Positions 31,065-39,741 are shown, counted from the first letter of the stretch. The stretch: DNA of 41,523 nt from Dehalococcoidia bacterium (GCA_029936935.1 JAPYRQ010000007.1:1-41523); one strand, 5' to 3'. Numbers and translations: made by a program. Notes: generated by a model not told the origin, from the letters alone.

Positions 31065-32054
31065 ATGGCACCGCTACTGGAAGTTCGAGACCTTCATACA
31101 CACTTCGTCACTAAAGCCGGGACCGTCAAAGCAGTCAACGGCGTCAGCTTCACACTGGAAGCCGGAAAGGTTCTTGGGATTGTAGGGGAGAGCGGCTCCG
31201 GTAAAAGCACTCTTGCTCTTTCGTTGGTGAACCTTGCACCGTTCCCGGGGGAGGTTGTCAGCGGCGAAGTACTGTTGAACGGGCGAGACCTCATGCAGGC
31301 AAGTGAGGCCGAGCTTCAGCAGGTGCGTGGCAAGGAGATCGCCATCATCTTGCAGGACGCCAGCGCCGCCCTGAACCCCACTATCCGTATCGATAACCAG
31401 ATGACTGAGGCCCTGGAGGGGCACCTGGGGATAGGCAAGAAACAAGCTGAAGCCACCTGTATCCAATTGCTCAGTGACATGGGCCTGCCGGACCCCAAAG
31501 AGATGATGAAGCGCCATCCATACCAAATCAGCGGTGGCCAGGCTCAGCGAGTCATGCTGGCGATGGCTCTGGCAATGGAACCCACAGTTCTGGTAGCTGA
31601 CGAGCCTACTGCCAACCTGGACGTCACCATCCAGGCCGAAATACTGATGCGGTTGCGAGGCCTCCAACGTGAGCGCAACATGGCAATCCTGTACATCACC
31701 CATGACCTTAGTGTGGTGGGTAGGGTAGCCGATGAAGTAGCGGTCATCTACGGCGGAACCATCATGGAGCAAACCAACGCCAGCAATCTGTTCAAGAAGC
31801 CCACACACCCCTACACCTATGGGTTGCTGCAGAGTCTGCCCCGCATAGATGTGAAGCAGCAGATCCTGACGTCCATACCCGGCTCGCCACCTGACATGCT
31901 TGACCTGCCCGACGAGTGTCCGTTCCTGCCGCGATGCTCCAAGGCCCTGGCCAAGTGTCGCACCAGCTTCAGGCCGCCGTTGGAAGAAGTGTTCCCCCAG
32001 CACAAGGTCGCCTGCTTCAACCCCATGGACCCGGACGGCGAGCTAGGGCGGTAG
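31065..32054 (+). CDS. Dpp/Opp-type ABC transporter ATPase, second orphan
   Basis: A 329-residue ATPase: Walker A 'GESGSGKS', Q-loop 'IILQDASAALNP', signature 'ISGGQAQRV', Walker B 'VLVADEPTANLD', switch 'ITHDLS', and the oligopeptide-class tail 'GSPPDMLDLPDECPFLPRCSKALAKC' with three cysteines. It is a paralogue of the orphan at 22.7 kb; neither has a partner ATPase or permease nearby. The Q-loop 'QDASAALNP' departs from the more usual Q-E/D-P-x-x-x-L-N-P, with Ala in place of Pro. ATG at 31065 is preceded by CACGGAGA. An MFS gene follows. Substrate unknown. Confidence 0.87.
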   Translation: MAPLLEVRDLHTHFVTKAGTVKAVNGVSFTLEAGKVLGIVGESGSGKSTLALSLVNLAPFPGEVVSGEVLLNGRDLMQASEAELQQVRGKEIAIILQDASAALNPTIRIDNQMTEALEGHLGIGKKQAEATCIQLLSDMGLPDPKEMMKRHPYQISGGQAQRVMLAMALAMEPTVLVADEPTANLDVTIQAEILMRLRGLQRERNMAILYITHDLSVVGRVADEVAVIYGGTIMEQTNASNLFKKPTHPYTYGLLQSLPRIDVKQQILTSIPGSPPDMLDLPDECPFLPRCSKALAKCRTSFRPPLEEVFPQHKVACFNPMDPDGELGR

Positions 32055-32209
32055 TTTCCGGCCCTGCGCAAGGTATAATCCGCAGATTGCTCAGTGCCCC
32101 TGCACAGCCCGCAGAATGCTATAGTTCAATTACGTTTACAACGCGTTCATCCTCAACCTTGAATGACCATGAATACCGGAATCAGTTCTGCCGACATGGG
32201 AACAACTAC

Positions 32210-33403
32210 ATGAACAACACCAGAGAGAAGGCATTCTATTTCATCGGATTCCCTGCAGGTCACGGTGCCATAGACGCCGGGACATCTGCACTCTGGATTA
32301 TTGCCCCGGCAATAGCCCTGAGCATGGACCTGAGCAAGACTCAGGTAGGGCTTATCTTTTCCGTCATCGCAATCGCTGCCGGGGTAACACACATCCCCGC
32401 AGGCTTGGTTGGGGAGACGCGATTCAAAAAAGTCTTTCTCCTCAGCACACTCTGGTGGGTAGCCGGGGCCTTTTTGGTAGCGTCCCTCATGCCAGGATAT
32501 TGGCTTCTTTTGTTTTTCCTTGCTGTCGCATCCGCAGGAGCCGCAGCATGGCATCCAATCGCCCTAGGCACCATGGCTGACCATATGCCCAACCGGCGCG
32601 CGTTTGCCCTGGGAGTGCACTTCGTAGGCGGATCGTTCATGGAGGTATTAGCGCCGCTCGTGGCAGGGTTCCTTCTTGTTTACATGGACTGGCGAAGTGT
32701 GATGCAGATCATCGTGATACCTGCGCTGCTCATGGGAGTGGTCTTCTTTCGTCTGCACGGCTGGATCCCTCCGTCACCAACCGGGCACATGTCACTAAGG
32801 GATTTGAAATCCCAGGCTCGATTAGTGGGGCAATCAACCAGCCTGGCTTCGCTGGGGATTCTGGGGCTGCACAATATGGGTCTCATGGCTCTGTGGAGCA
32901 TGACACCGCTCTATCTGGTTGAGGAGCGAGGAATCTCTCCCGGCGGATCGGGTGCCCTGTTCGCGGTAATGGTCTTGTCCGGAAGTTTGGGTGCAGTGCT
33001 CATAGGTCGTTTGATCGACAGATACAATCGAAAGACTGTGACCGTTTCAATCCTGATCGCCGGTGCGCTGTCACCTCTTTTAATCCTGTGGGCACCCAAT
33101 ATGCCGGTACTGGTGATTGGTCTGATGGTTGCCGGGTTCGCGATGATGGGTCTGGTACCCGCACTCATCGCAGTCGTACTGAGCATCGTAGGTGGTCGGC
33201 AAATGGTCATGATCGGCCTGATAATGGCTGCTGGTGAAATCATAGGCGCGCTAGGCGCGGTGCTCGCGGGTATGGCTGGAGAGACTGACCTTCGACTCTC
33301 CTTGGCGTTGGTAACGGTCTTCGCTGTCTGCGCCACTCTTCTCGTAGCTGTCCACCCGTTCACGTCAGCCGTCCATGAGGGCGAGGTGATTGAGGCTACG
33401 TAA
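32210..33403 (+). CDS. Major facilitator superfamily transporter (12-TM type)
   Basis: A 397-residue MFS protein with about 12 hydrophobic segments. Recognisable are the early 'FPAGHGAIDAGTSALWIIAPAIA' in TM1, 'KTQVGLIFSVIAIAAG' in TM2 and the central 'LIGRLIDRYNRKTVTVSIL' in loop 8-9, which corresponds to the G-x-L-x-D-R-x-G-R/N-K motif. No close family is recognised, nor the substrate. I take the ATG at 32210 (GGGA about 10 bases upstream), since the frame further up to 31916 overlaps the ABC gene and is not hydrophobic. TATAAT at 32074-32079 may be a -10 box, but no -35 is clear. Confidence 0.85.
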   Translation: MNNTREKAFYFIGFPAGHGAIDAGTSALWIIAPAIALSMDLSKTQVGLIFSVIAIAAGVTHIPAGLVGETRFKKVFLLSTLWWVAGAFLVASLMPGYWLLLFFLAVASAGAAAWHPIALGTMADHMPNRRAFALGVHFVGGSFMEVLAPLVAGFLLVYMDWRSVMQIIVIPALLMGVVFFRLHGWIPPSPTGHMSLRDLKSQARLVGQSTSLASLGILGLHNMGLMALWSMTPLYLVEERGISPGGSGALFAVMVLSGSLGAVLIGRLIDRYNRKTVTVSILIAGALSPLLILWAPNMPVLVIGLMVAGFAMMGLVPALIAVVLSIVGGRQMVMIGLIMAAGEIIGALGAVLAGMAGETDLRLSLALVTVFAVCATLLVAVHPFTSAVHEGEVIEAT

Positions 33404-33411
33404 ATCGATAG

Positions 33412-34136
33412 TCACGCAGAGCGAGTGTATCGAGTCGTGGAAACGCTGGTATCCATAACCAACTGTGTTCCCTCAGCTTCCAGTTGATCGCGAATCAACC
33501 CAGTGACGACTTCATCAAATGGCAGGTAATACGAGCTCCACTTCGTCATGAATTGCTGCCACTCTTCAAACGAATCAATGTAGATCAGCATGGAATAGTC
33601 AACCGACTCCATGTCATGGAAAAGCCCGTCGCTGACCACGAAAGACAAAGCATCTGCTGCACGGGTGATAGCGTTAGCAAATCCAGGGGTGCAATCCAAC
33701 ATCCCTACTTCAGTAGACGCTGTGGCCGTCTTGAGTATGACTGCTACTGGCGAAGGTTCCGGGCGGCTGTCCAGCATCACTCCACCAGGCCGCAATGCTG
33801 ATTGCATCTTCTTCAAGGCGTCAACGACGCCCTCTGTTGGCATTCATCATATCGACAGGCGAAGACACCCACGTCGTAAGCGGACGGCTTCAACTGAATC
33901 TCCGTCATGTCGGCAACGCGGAATTCGACCTTGTCCTTCAAGGCCACCGGTGTTTCTTGAATGGCAACAGCAATCGCCGATTCATCAGGGTCAAACGCAA
34001 GAACGGACGCAGCTGCATCCAGAAAACGCCAGGTCATCCGACCGTCACTGCAGCCTACTTCCAGGACGTCTTTCCCCTGGAAGTCCACCAAGCGGTGAAT
34101 GACCTCTGTCTCTCGTCCTTCCGGGTCCTGTTCCAA
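33412..34136 (-). pseudogene. SAM-dependent methyltransferase split by a frameshift
   Basis: The N-terminal part (34136 to 33813; TTG start with GGAGGGA upstream) has 'VLEVGCSDGRMTWRFLDAAASVLAFDPD' features (split): the class I SAM motif I with Gly-Cys-Ser-Asp-Gly, the acidic end of strand 2 and 'YDVGVFACRYDE'. The C-terminal part (ATG 33843 to 33412) continues with 'EGVVDALKKMQSALRPGGVMLD', the usual motif after it. One extra A in the GAA|TGCC junction near 33844 would join them as '...RYDEMPTEGVV...', a continuous 241-codon gene. So this is either a one-base deletion or a sequencing error; the C-part also has its own ATG. It overlaps none of the neighbours and precedes no partner. Methyl acceptor unknown. 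Confidence 0.75.
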
Positions 34137-34151
34137 TTGTCCCTCCGTCGC

Positions 34152-35168
34152 CTAACGGTTCGCCTTTCCCCCAGAGATGGATTGGCATACTTCAGCCACC
34201 AAGAACTCCAACGCAAGACGTTCGCCCTGCGCTCCAGTCTTGATAGCGATATCGGTGTCCAGCAACCCCGTGTGGAGCTGTGTCAACGCCTCCGGGGTGA
34301 AGCGCCTCGCCTGTTCCAGCGTCTTCCGCAGCGGGTAGGCAGAGTTGATGCCAAGCCTACTGCCAAGCTCGCCCTGAGGCACCTGCTGCTGTATCAACTC
34401 CTTCGCCAACAGGAGCAGTCGCACCTGCCTGCCGAGCATCGATAGGAGGTAGGGCACCGTGGCCTCACCCTCGAGCATCTTGGTCAGGCTACGCATGGCC
34501 ACCGTCCGGTTGCCTTCCAACACAGCATCCACCACGGCGAAGACGCTGACTTCTTTGACGGAGACCACCATCTCCTCAACGTCCTCAATCTCGATTGCTC
34601 TGCCGGTGGCGTAGAGGCTCAGCTTCTCCACCTCGCTGGCCAGCGCCCACAGGTCTGTGCCGATCATATCGACAAGCAACTGAACCGCGTTTGTGGTGAT
34701 GCTTCCGTTGCGCTCCATCACCCGGTTCTGCACCCAGCCTCGAAGGTCGTTTGGGTTCATGTTCCCGAACTCCTTGACCTCCGCAACAGCTTTCACTTCC
34801 TTCATCAGCGGGTTGTTGGCCCGAAGCACCCCCTCCATAAACACAAGGTCTGAAGAGGGTGGCATGTTCTCCGCGAGCGATGGGAAGAAGTCCTGCCAAT
34901 CTGACAATTTCTCAGCACTGGCCTTCCCCTTGCCACCGCGACCTTCGCCTGCCAGCGAGCCAAGCAGCCCCTCGACGATGACCATGCGACGTTCGGCCAG
35001 GAAGGGCATAGCCTGGCACATGCCGGCGATGGAGGCCGGGCTGGCGTCCTGGGCCGTGAGTGACGTGATGTTGGCGTCCTGCACATCGATCATACCCACG
35101 GCGGCGCGCAGTTCGTCCAAGCACGCTCGCAGCGAGTACGTATCCGTTCCATGCAGTAAATAGATCAT
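34152..35168 (-). CDS. holA: DNA polymerase III delta subunit
   Basis: Opens the sliding clamp in the clamp-loader complex. 338 residues beginning 'MIYLLHGTDTYSLRACLDEL', the HolA N-terminus (Y-x-L-x-G-x-D/E-x-Y/F). Later '...FLAERRMVIVEGLLGS' and the C-terminal 'LLSMLGRQVRLLLLAKEL' fit the family; the N-terminal domain has no Walker A motif, as expected for delta. I start at 35168 (GAGG 8 bases upstream); the frame reaching 35336 is not family-like and crosses the ychF promoter. It ends 16 bases before the split methyltransferase begins. Confidence 0.88.
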   Translation of the reverse strand: MIYLLHGTDTYSLRACLDELRAAVGMIDVQDANITSLTAQDASPASIAGMCQAMPFLAERRMVIVEGLLGSLAGEGRGGKGKASAEKLSDWQDFFPSLAENMPPSSDLVFMEGVLRANNPLMKEVKAVAEVKEFGNMNPNDLRGWVQNRVMERNGSITTNAVQLLVDMIGTDLWALASEVEKLSLYATGRAIEIEDVEEMVVSVKEVSVFAVVDAVLEGNRTVAMRSLTKMLEGEATVPYLLSMLGRQVRLLLLAKELIQQQVPQGELGSRLGINSAYPLRKTLEQARRFTPEALTQLHTGLLDTDIAIKTGAQGERLALEFLVAEVCQSISGGKANR

Positions 35169-35196
35169 TGTTGCCTCACTCCACCCAAACGCCTCT

Positions 35197-35225
35197 ATGA
35201 CCCGCGCGTCGGTGGAGGCTATACT
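35197..35225 (+). promoter_or_regulatory. Candidate promoter of ychF
   Basis: ATGACC (35197-35202), 17-base spacer, TATACT (35220-35225). It would leave a leader of about 65 bases to the start at 35299. Confidence 0.45.
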
Positions 35226-35298
35226 GTGTTGTGACGAGTATGAATCGACGCTACTCGTTTGCCAAGGACATTCCCACACTCTTTTGTATTGGTTGGAT

Positions 35299-36390
35299 AT
35301 GGATTTATTGATATTAGGCTTCCCCCAGTCCGGCAAGACCTCCCTGTTCAGTGCCCTGACGAATCGACAAGTAGCCCCCGGCGCTTACAGCGGCGGAACC
35401 AGCAACGGCATGGCCAAGGTGCCCGACGAGCGCCTGGCTGCTCTGACCAAGATGTTCAAACCGCAAAAAGTCACGCCCGCAGAGATCCAGTACATCGATA
35501 CACCAGCCATGGGGAGCGGTCGCAAACAGACCTCCGCCCTGGGCGGCGAGTTACTGAACCTCATGCAGGGTGCTGACGCCCTGGTGCACGTAGTCCGCGC
35601 GTTCGACAACCCGGCGGTGTCCGTAGCAGAAGGCGCAGCCACGCCGGAAGAGGCCATCGTTGGTATGGATCTTGAGTTGGCAATGGTGGACCTTGCCATC
35701 CTTGAACGCCGGAAGGAACGACTGACCTCATCCCTACGAGGAGCCAAGGCCACGGAACGGGCCAACATCGAGAAGGAACTTGAACTGGTTACCCGTGTGC
35801 ATGACGCGCTGGAAGCCGAGGTGCCCGTCTACAAACAAGACATCTCCAAAGAAGACCGACTGACATTAGCCAACTTCAACCTCGTCACAGCGAAACCAAT
35901 GATGGTGGTGCTGAACGTTGGCGAGGACGATGCCACCGACACCGCGAAGATGGAAACCGAATGGACTGGCCGGTTATCGGAGCAGGGTCGAGTAGTGGTA
36001 GGTCTCTGTGCAGAGCTTGAGATGGAGTTGGCCGAACTATCCGACGAGGACGAAGCTGAGTTCCGTGACTCCCTGGGCATCAAGGAAGCAGGCCGTGATC
36101 ATGTGGCCCGTGCCTCGTACGAGCTTCTAGATTTGGTGTCGTTCCTGACGGCTGGGCCTGACGAGGTCCGCGCCTGGACGATAGCCAAAGAGACTTCAGC
36201 GCAGAAGGCAGCCGGTAAGATACACTCCGACATCGAACGAGGGTTCATCCGCGCGGAGGTCGTCACCTACGATGACTTGATGGCAGCGGGCGGACTGGCA
36301 GAAGCCAAGAAGGTAGGCAAGTTCCGGCTGGAAGGCAAGACCTACGCCATGCAGGACGGAGACGTGGTCAACTTCCTCTTCAGCGTCTAA
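35299..36390 (+). CDS. ychF: YchF/OLA1-type ATPase
   Basis: A ribosome-binding P-loop ATPase of the Obg superfamily, involved in stress and translation. 363 residues, the same as E. coli YchF. 'LILGFPQSGKTSLFSAL' is the P-loop, 'QYIDTPAMG' the switch II region (D-T-P instead of D-x-P-G), 'MMVVLNVGED' the altered G4 (Asn-x-x-Glu, associated with ATP preference). The C-terminal TGS domain ends with 'EGKTYAMQDGDVVNFLFSV', typical. I chose the ATG at 35299 from family comparison; no strong ribosome binding site is seen. The stop is followed directly by a hairpin repeat. Confidence 0.9.
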   Translation: MDLLILGFPQSGKTSLFSALTNRQVAPGAYSGGTSNGMAKVPDERLAALTKMFKPQKVTPAEIQYIDTPAMGSGRKQTSALGGELLNLMQGADALVHVVRAFDNPAVSVAEGAATPEEAIVGMDLELAMVDLAILERRKERLTSSLRGAKATERANIEKELELVTRVHDALEAEVPVYKQDISKEDRLTLANFNLVTAKPMMVVLNVGEDDATDTAKMETEWTGRLSEQGRVVVGLCAELEMELAELSDEDEAEFRDSLGIKEAGRDHVARASYELLDLVSFLTAGPDEVRAWTIAKETSAQKAAGKIHSDIERGFIRAEVVTYDDLMAAGGLAEAKKVGKFRLEGKTYAMQDGDVVNFLFSV

Positions 36391-36407
36391 CCAGGGCATC
36401 GTCCTGG
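36391..36407 (+). repeat. Stop-adjacent hairpin repeat after ychF
   Basis: CCAGG-GCATCGT-CCTGG starts at the base after the TAA stop and continues ACCAAAGTGACCTGCAGG, then ATACCC, matching the flanks at 10.6 kb. Confidence 0.7.
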
Positions 36408-36561
36408 ACCAAAGTGACCTGCAGGATACCCAAATCACTGTCATTCTGAGCATTGCGAGGAATCCAAGGTCAACGGTACTTTAAGCCAGTTCCTTCAATT
36501 TTCATGTTGGCATTCGTCCATACCCAAATTGGAACCGAATCCCTGCATCTCCTAAACAAAA

Positions 36562-36590
36562 TTGACATCATAATATCGCGTTGGTAATGT
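36562..36590 (+). promoter_or_regulatory. Promoter of the SRPBCC gene
   Basis: A perfect TTGACA (36562-36567), 17-base spacer, TAATGT (36585-36590), about 33 bases before the start at 36623. Confidence 0.55.
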
Positions 36591-36622
36591 TACCCGCGAC
36601 GCACTTTGCAAGAGGTTTTATT

Positions 36623-37111
36623 ATGGCTGATTTTTCCTATACAGCAGAGGCAACAATCAACGCATCGGCGGACAAGGTTTTCAGCATCGTAGCTGATCCC
36701 ACCAAGCACGTTGAGCTGGCAGGTAGCGACGAGGTCAAGAAGATCACGGTATCCCCTGGACCGGTAGGTGTGGGAACGACCATCCAGGCCGATGAAATGG
36801 TTGTTGTTGGCGGCGATTCAATGGCCCTTACCGCTGAGTCCACAGTCGTCACTTATGAGCCCGGAAAGGCATTCTCCTTCACGGTCATCCCTGCACTACC
36901 TGAGTGGGTAGGCCGAATGCAGTGGTACTTTGACCTGGCAGTGGATGGTTCCGGCACCAAGGTCACCCACCGCGTAGAGGTCGATTGGGGCAACCCCACC
37001 CATGAGATGATCATTGGGCTGCGCGACAACTACGAAGAGATTCGTGCTCCCTATGTCCGCGATGGCATGGACAAGACTCTTGAGAACCTGAAGAAGATGG
37101 CAGAAGGCTAG
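36623..37111 (+). CDS. SRPBCC/START-like ligand-binding protein
   Basis: A 162-residue protein with the SRPBCC helix-grip order: 'YTAEATINASADKVFSIVADPTKHVEL' near the N-terminus (split by no gaps, the A-S-A-D-x-V-F pattern), 'GVGTTIQADEMV' in the strands, 'YEPGKAFSFTVIP' and a long last helix ending 'TLENLKKMAEG'. Such proteins bind hydrophobic ligands or cyclise polyketides; some are polyketide cyclase-like. AAGAGG lies before the ATG at 36623. It stands alone between a promoter and a terminator. No ligand can be named. Confidence 0.8.
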   Translation: MADFSYTAEATINASADKVFSIVADPTKHVELAGSDEVKKITVSPGPVGVGTTIQADEMVVVGGDSMALTAESTVVTYEPGKAFSFTVIPALPEWVGRMQWYFDLAVDGSGTKVTHRVEVDWGNPTHEMIIGLRDNYEEIRAPYVRDGMDKTLENLKKMAEG

Positions 37112-37135
37112 CCAGCCACCACATACTAGGTACTG

Positions 37136-37171
37136 AGAAAGAGCCCCAGGCTAGCCTGGGGCTCTTTTATT
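37136..37171 (+). terminator. Terminator after the SRPBCC gene
   Basis: A perfect inverted repeat AAAGAGCCCCAGGCT / AGCCTGGGGCTCTTT followed by TATTTAT. Confidence 0.88.
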
Positions 37172-37228
37172 TATCTTTGTATTTGCCACAGATGGTCATT
37201 ACTGGACATCACCCGCTACACTTGTTGT

Positions 37229-38488
37229 ATGGATGACACGCAGGAAATAGAACCACTAGGCGTTACCACCGCCAGCGAGACGGGCCGAAGCCTATCCGGT
37301 GGCATTGCCCTGTACATCCACATTCCCTTCTGTGAAACCAAGTGCCCCTACTGTGACTTCAACACCTACGCTGGCATCAACCACCTCATCCCGTCATACA
37401 TGGACGCCCTGAGCAACGAGCTTCGTGTCTGGGCCAGCGCCCTAGACCACCCTCGAGTCAACACCGTGTTCCTCGGCGGCGGCACCCCCTCGATGTTATC
37501 GCCGAAGCAGATGGATTCGCTGATGTCTTTGATTCACACCGAGTTCGCTGTTCAGACGGACGCCGAGATCAGCGCGGAAGTGAACCCCGACGATGTCACA
37601 CTTCAACGTATAACAGGGTTTCGGGAAGCCGGTCTGAATAGAATCGGTATGGGCGTCCAGTCCTTCTTCGATCCTGAACTCCAGCTACTGGGCAGACGCC
37701 ACGATGTCGAACAAGCATTGAAGGCGTTCGAAGCGATTCAGCATGCCGGCATCACCAACATCAGTATGGATCTTATGTATGGCTTGCCTCACCAGACCAT
37801 CGACAGTTGGAAGCGGAACATTGAGGGAGTCATCACCGCGGCTCCGCAGCACATCTCCGCTTATGCATTGACGCTGGAGCCGGAGACTCCCATGGCTCAG
37901 CATGTTGCTAAGGGGAGCCTTCCGGAGCAAGACCCGGACCTGGCGGCCGATATGTACGAGTGGACATCCACAGTCCTCGCCAAGGCGGGGTACCACAACT
38001 ACGAGATTTCCAACTGGGCGCTACCGGGTCGTGAGAGCAAACACAACATCACCTACTGGCACAACCTGCCGTACCTTGGCGTTGGGCCCGGAGCGCACTC
38101 GTTCCTTGGCGGCTACAGGTTCGCCAACGGGAAGTCACCGGTGACCTACATGGCCAAGGTGAACGCATGGGGAACGGCCCCTGTCGACCTGGAGACGTTG
38201 TTGCGAGAAAACCCTGGCTATGTTGAGGACATCGAACCGATGGATGCACAGACAGAGATGGCCGACAGCCTCATCATGGGACTGCGTTTAGCCAAGGGTA
38301 TCCGGAACAGCGACTTCCGCGCTCGCTTCGGGCTGAACCTCCACGAGGCGTACGGCGATGCGATCAAGGAAACTATCTCGCTGGGGTTGTTGAAGTCGAA
38401 CGGTATGTGGCCAGAGGCGACGATCCAACTCACAGAGCGCGGTAAACTCCTGGCCAACGAGGTCTTCGTTCGCTTCCTCGGCGACTAA
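37229..38488 (+). CDS. hemW: Radical SAM heme chaperone HemW-like protein
   Basis: HemW (formerly 'oxygen-independent coproporphyrinogen III oxidase-like') is a radical SAM, heme-binding chaperone for respiratory enzymes. 419 residues: the [4Fe-4S] motif 'HIPFCETKCPYCDFNTY' (Cys35, Cys39, Cys42; C-x3-C-x2-C) with the HemW-specific Phe after C-D, 'FLGGGTPSML' (the G-G-G-T-P-S SAM-binding part), 'GMGVQSF' and a HemN-C domain ('ADSLIMGLRLAKGI'). The N-terminal 20 residues before the barrel are extra and Asp/Glu-rich. TACACT at 37217-37222 lies so close to the ATG that the mRNA may be leaderless. Confidence 0.9.
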   Translation: MDDTQEIEPLGVTTASETGRSLSGGIALYIHIPFCETKCPYCDFNTYAGINHLIPSYMDALSNELRVWASALDHPRVNTVFLGGGTPSMLSPKQMDSLMSLIHTEFAVQTDAEISAEVNPDDVTLQRITGFREAGLNRIGMGVQSFFDPELQLLGRRHDVEQALKAFEAIQHAGITNISMDLMYGLPHQTIDSWKRNIEGVITAAPQHISAYALTLEPETPMAQHVAKGSLPEQDPDLAADMYEWTSTVLAKAGYHNYEISNWALPGRESKHNITYWHNLPYLGVGPGAHSFLGGYRFANGKSPVTYMAKVNAWGTAPVDLETLLRENPGYVEDIEPMDAQTEMADSLIMGLRLAKGIRNSDFRARFGLNLHEAYGDAIKETISLGLLKSNGMWPEATIQLTERGKLLANEVFVRFLGD

Positions 38489-38532
38489 CCACAGCCAACC
38501 CTTCAAACGTTGCTGGTAACCGCTATGACTCC

Positions 38533-38561
38533 TTGTGCAGTCAGTCAGGGTCGAGGATAAT
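38533..38561 (+). promoter_or_regulatory. Candidate promoter of the D-2-hydroxyacid dehydrogenase
   Basis: TTGTGC (38533-38538), 17-base spacer, GATAAT (38556-38561). The -35 match is poor. Confidence 0.4.
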
Positions 38562-38613
38562 CTCGAAACACCTTTCTGAGTCCATCAAATCAACCAACCA
38601 ACAGGAGAACCAC

Positions 38614-39591
38614 ATGACACGCATTGCAGTTATCGACGATTACCAGGGAGTTGCCCACCGGATGGCCGATTGGGGTTCCCTGCCCGCCGGCACCACGGTG
38701 GACTTCTACCCTGACCACCTCTCAGATCACGATTCCCTGGTGGAGCGGCTGAAGGATTACGAGATCGTTCAGTTCATGCGTGAACGCACACCCTTCACTA
38801 AACCCCTGCTGGATGCCTTGCCCAAACTACAACTCCTTTCCGGCACAGGCGGCGGGTTCAGAAGCTTCGATATCGATGCGGCTACCGAACGAGGCGTTGT
38901 CGTCACTCGCAGTGGCGGCGCTGGCAGCAGCACGGAGGAGCTGGCGTGGGGACTTATCCTCGCCGTAGCCAGAAGCATTCCTCAAGAAGACAAGGCCATG
39001 CGTGAAGGCAGGTGGCAGACTACATTGGGAGTGGGTCTTTCGGGTCGAACCCTTGGCATCATCGGCCTTGGTCGTCTGGGTTCCAGAGTGGCCAAAATCG
39101 GACAGGCTTTCGGCATGGAGCTGTTGGCGTGGAGCCCCTGGCAGACGGCTGAACGTGCCGCCGAGAACGGTGCCAAATACCTCCCTCGCGAGGAGTTCTT
39201 CGCCCAGTCGGACGTCATCTCCATTCACATCCCACTCACCGACGAGAGCACCGGTCTGGTCAATGCCCAAGATCTGAAGAACATGAAACCCACCGCCTAC
39301 CTCATCAACACGTCCCGCGGGCCTATCGTCAACGAGGCCGACCTGGTCAAAGCACTGCAGGAGAACAGCATTGCGGGAGCTGGACTGGACGTGTTCGACG
39401 AAGAGCCTCTTCCCATCGACCATCCATTGCTGAAGCTGAACAACACAGTACTGACGCCACACATCGGTTTCGTGTCAGAAGAGAGCTACCGGGCGTTCTA
39501 CGAGAATGCGCTTGAGAACATCAAAGCCTACCTGGCAGGGAATCCCACCAACATGATCAACCCGGAGGCGTTAGACCACCGTCAAGGCTGA
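38614..39591 (+). CDS. D-isomer specific 2-hydroxyacid dehydrogenase
   Basis: NAD(P)-dependent 2-keto/2-hydroxy acid reductase of the PGDH/formate-dehydrogenase-like fold. 325 residues: the NAD loop 'GIIGLGRLGSRVAKIGQAFG', catalytic Arg in 'INTSRGPIVNEADL', Glu in 'DVFDEEPLP' and His in 'LTPHIGFVSEES'. I use the ATG at 38614 (AGGAG upstream) rather than 38533. The substrate (phosphoglycerate, glyoxylate, D-lactate) cannot be read; no serine genes are adjacent. Its TGA stop is exactly the loop of a perfect 8-bp hairpin. Confidence 0.9.
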   Translation: MTRIAVIDDYQGVAHRMADWGSLPAGTTVDFYPDHLSDHDSLVERLKDYEIVQFMRERTPFTKPLLDALPKLQLLSGTGGGFRSFDIDAATERGVVVTRSGGAGSSTEELAWGLILAVARSIPQEDKAMREGRWQTTLGVGLSGRTLGIIGLGRLGSRVAKIGQAFGMELLAWSPWQTAERAAENGAKYLPREEFFAQSDVISIHIPLTDESTGLVNAQDLKNMKPTAYLINTSRGPIVNEADLVKALQENSIAGAGLDVFDEEPLPIDHPLLKLNNTVLTPHIGFVSEESYRAFYENALENIKAYLAGNPTNMINPEALDHRQG

Positions 39592-39599
39592 GCCTTGAC
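39581..39599 (+). repeat. Hairpin with the stop codon as its loop
   Basis: GTCAAGGC-TGA-GCCTTGAC: the three loop bases are the stop codon of the hydroxyacid dehydrogenase. It is followed by CCTAGCTTCCC, the flank resembling other family copies. Confidence 0.7.
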
Positions 39600-39721
39600 C
39601 CTAGCTTCCCTGTCCCGATTTACCGGGGAGGAATGACATCATCCGGTACATAAGCCCAGTGTTCTCTCCACATGGACATTGATTAGCCAAATGATAGGAA
39701 AGACCGCTAGGTCATATGGGT

Positions 39722-39737
39722 CCAGGGCACGCTCTGG
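39722..39737 (-). repeat. Dispersed hairpin repeat before the Ldh2 gene
   Basis: CCAGGGC-AC-GCTCTGG (one G-U pair). The reverse complement continues ACCCATATGACCTAGCGG, as in the copies at 9.1 and 13.1 kb. Confidence 0.6.
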
Positions 39738-39741
39738 CGGC

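Noticed and set aside
33843-33850. Two TGA codons before the internal ATG of the split methyltransferase as further Sec codons
   Set aside because: Reaching them needs a frameshift as well, there is no family reason for Sec there, and a single missing A explains the break.
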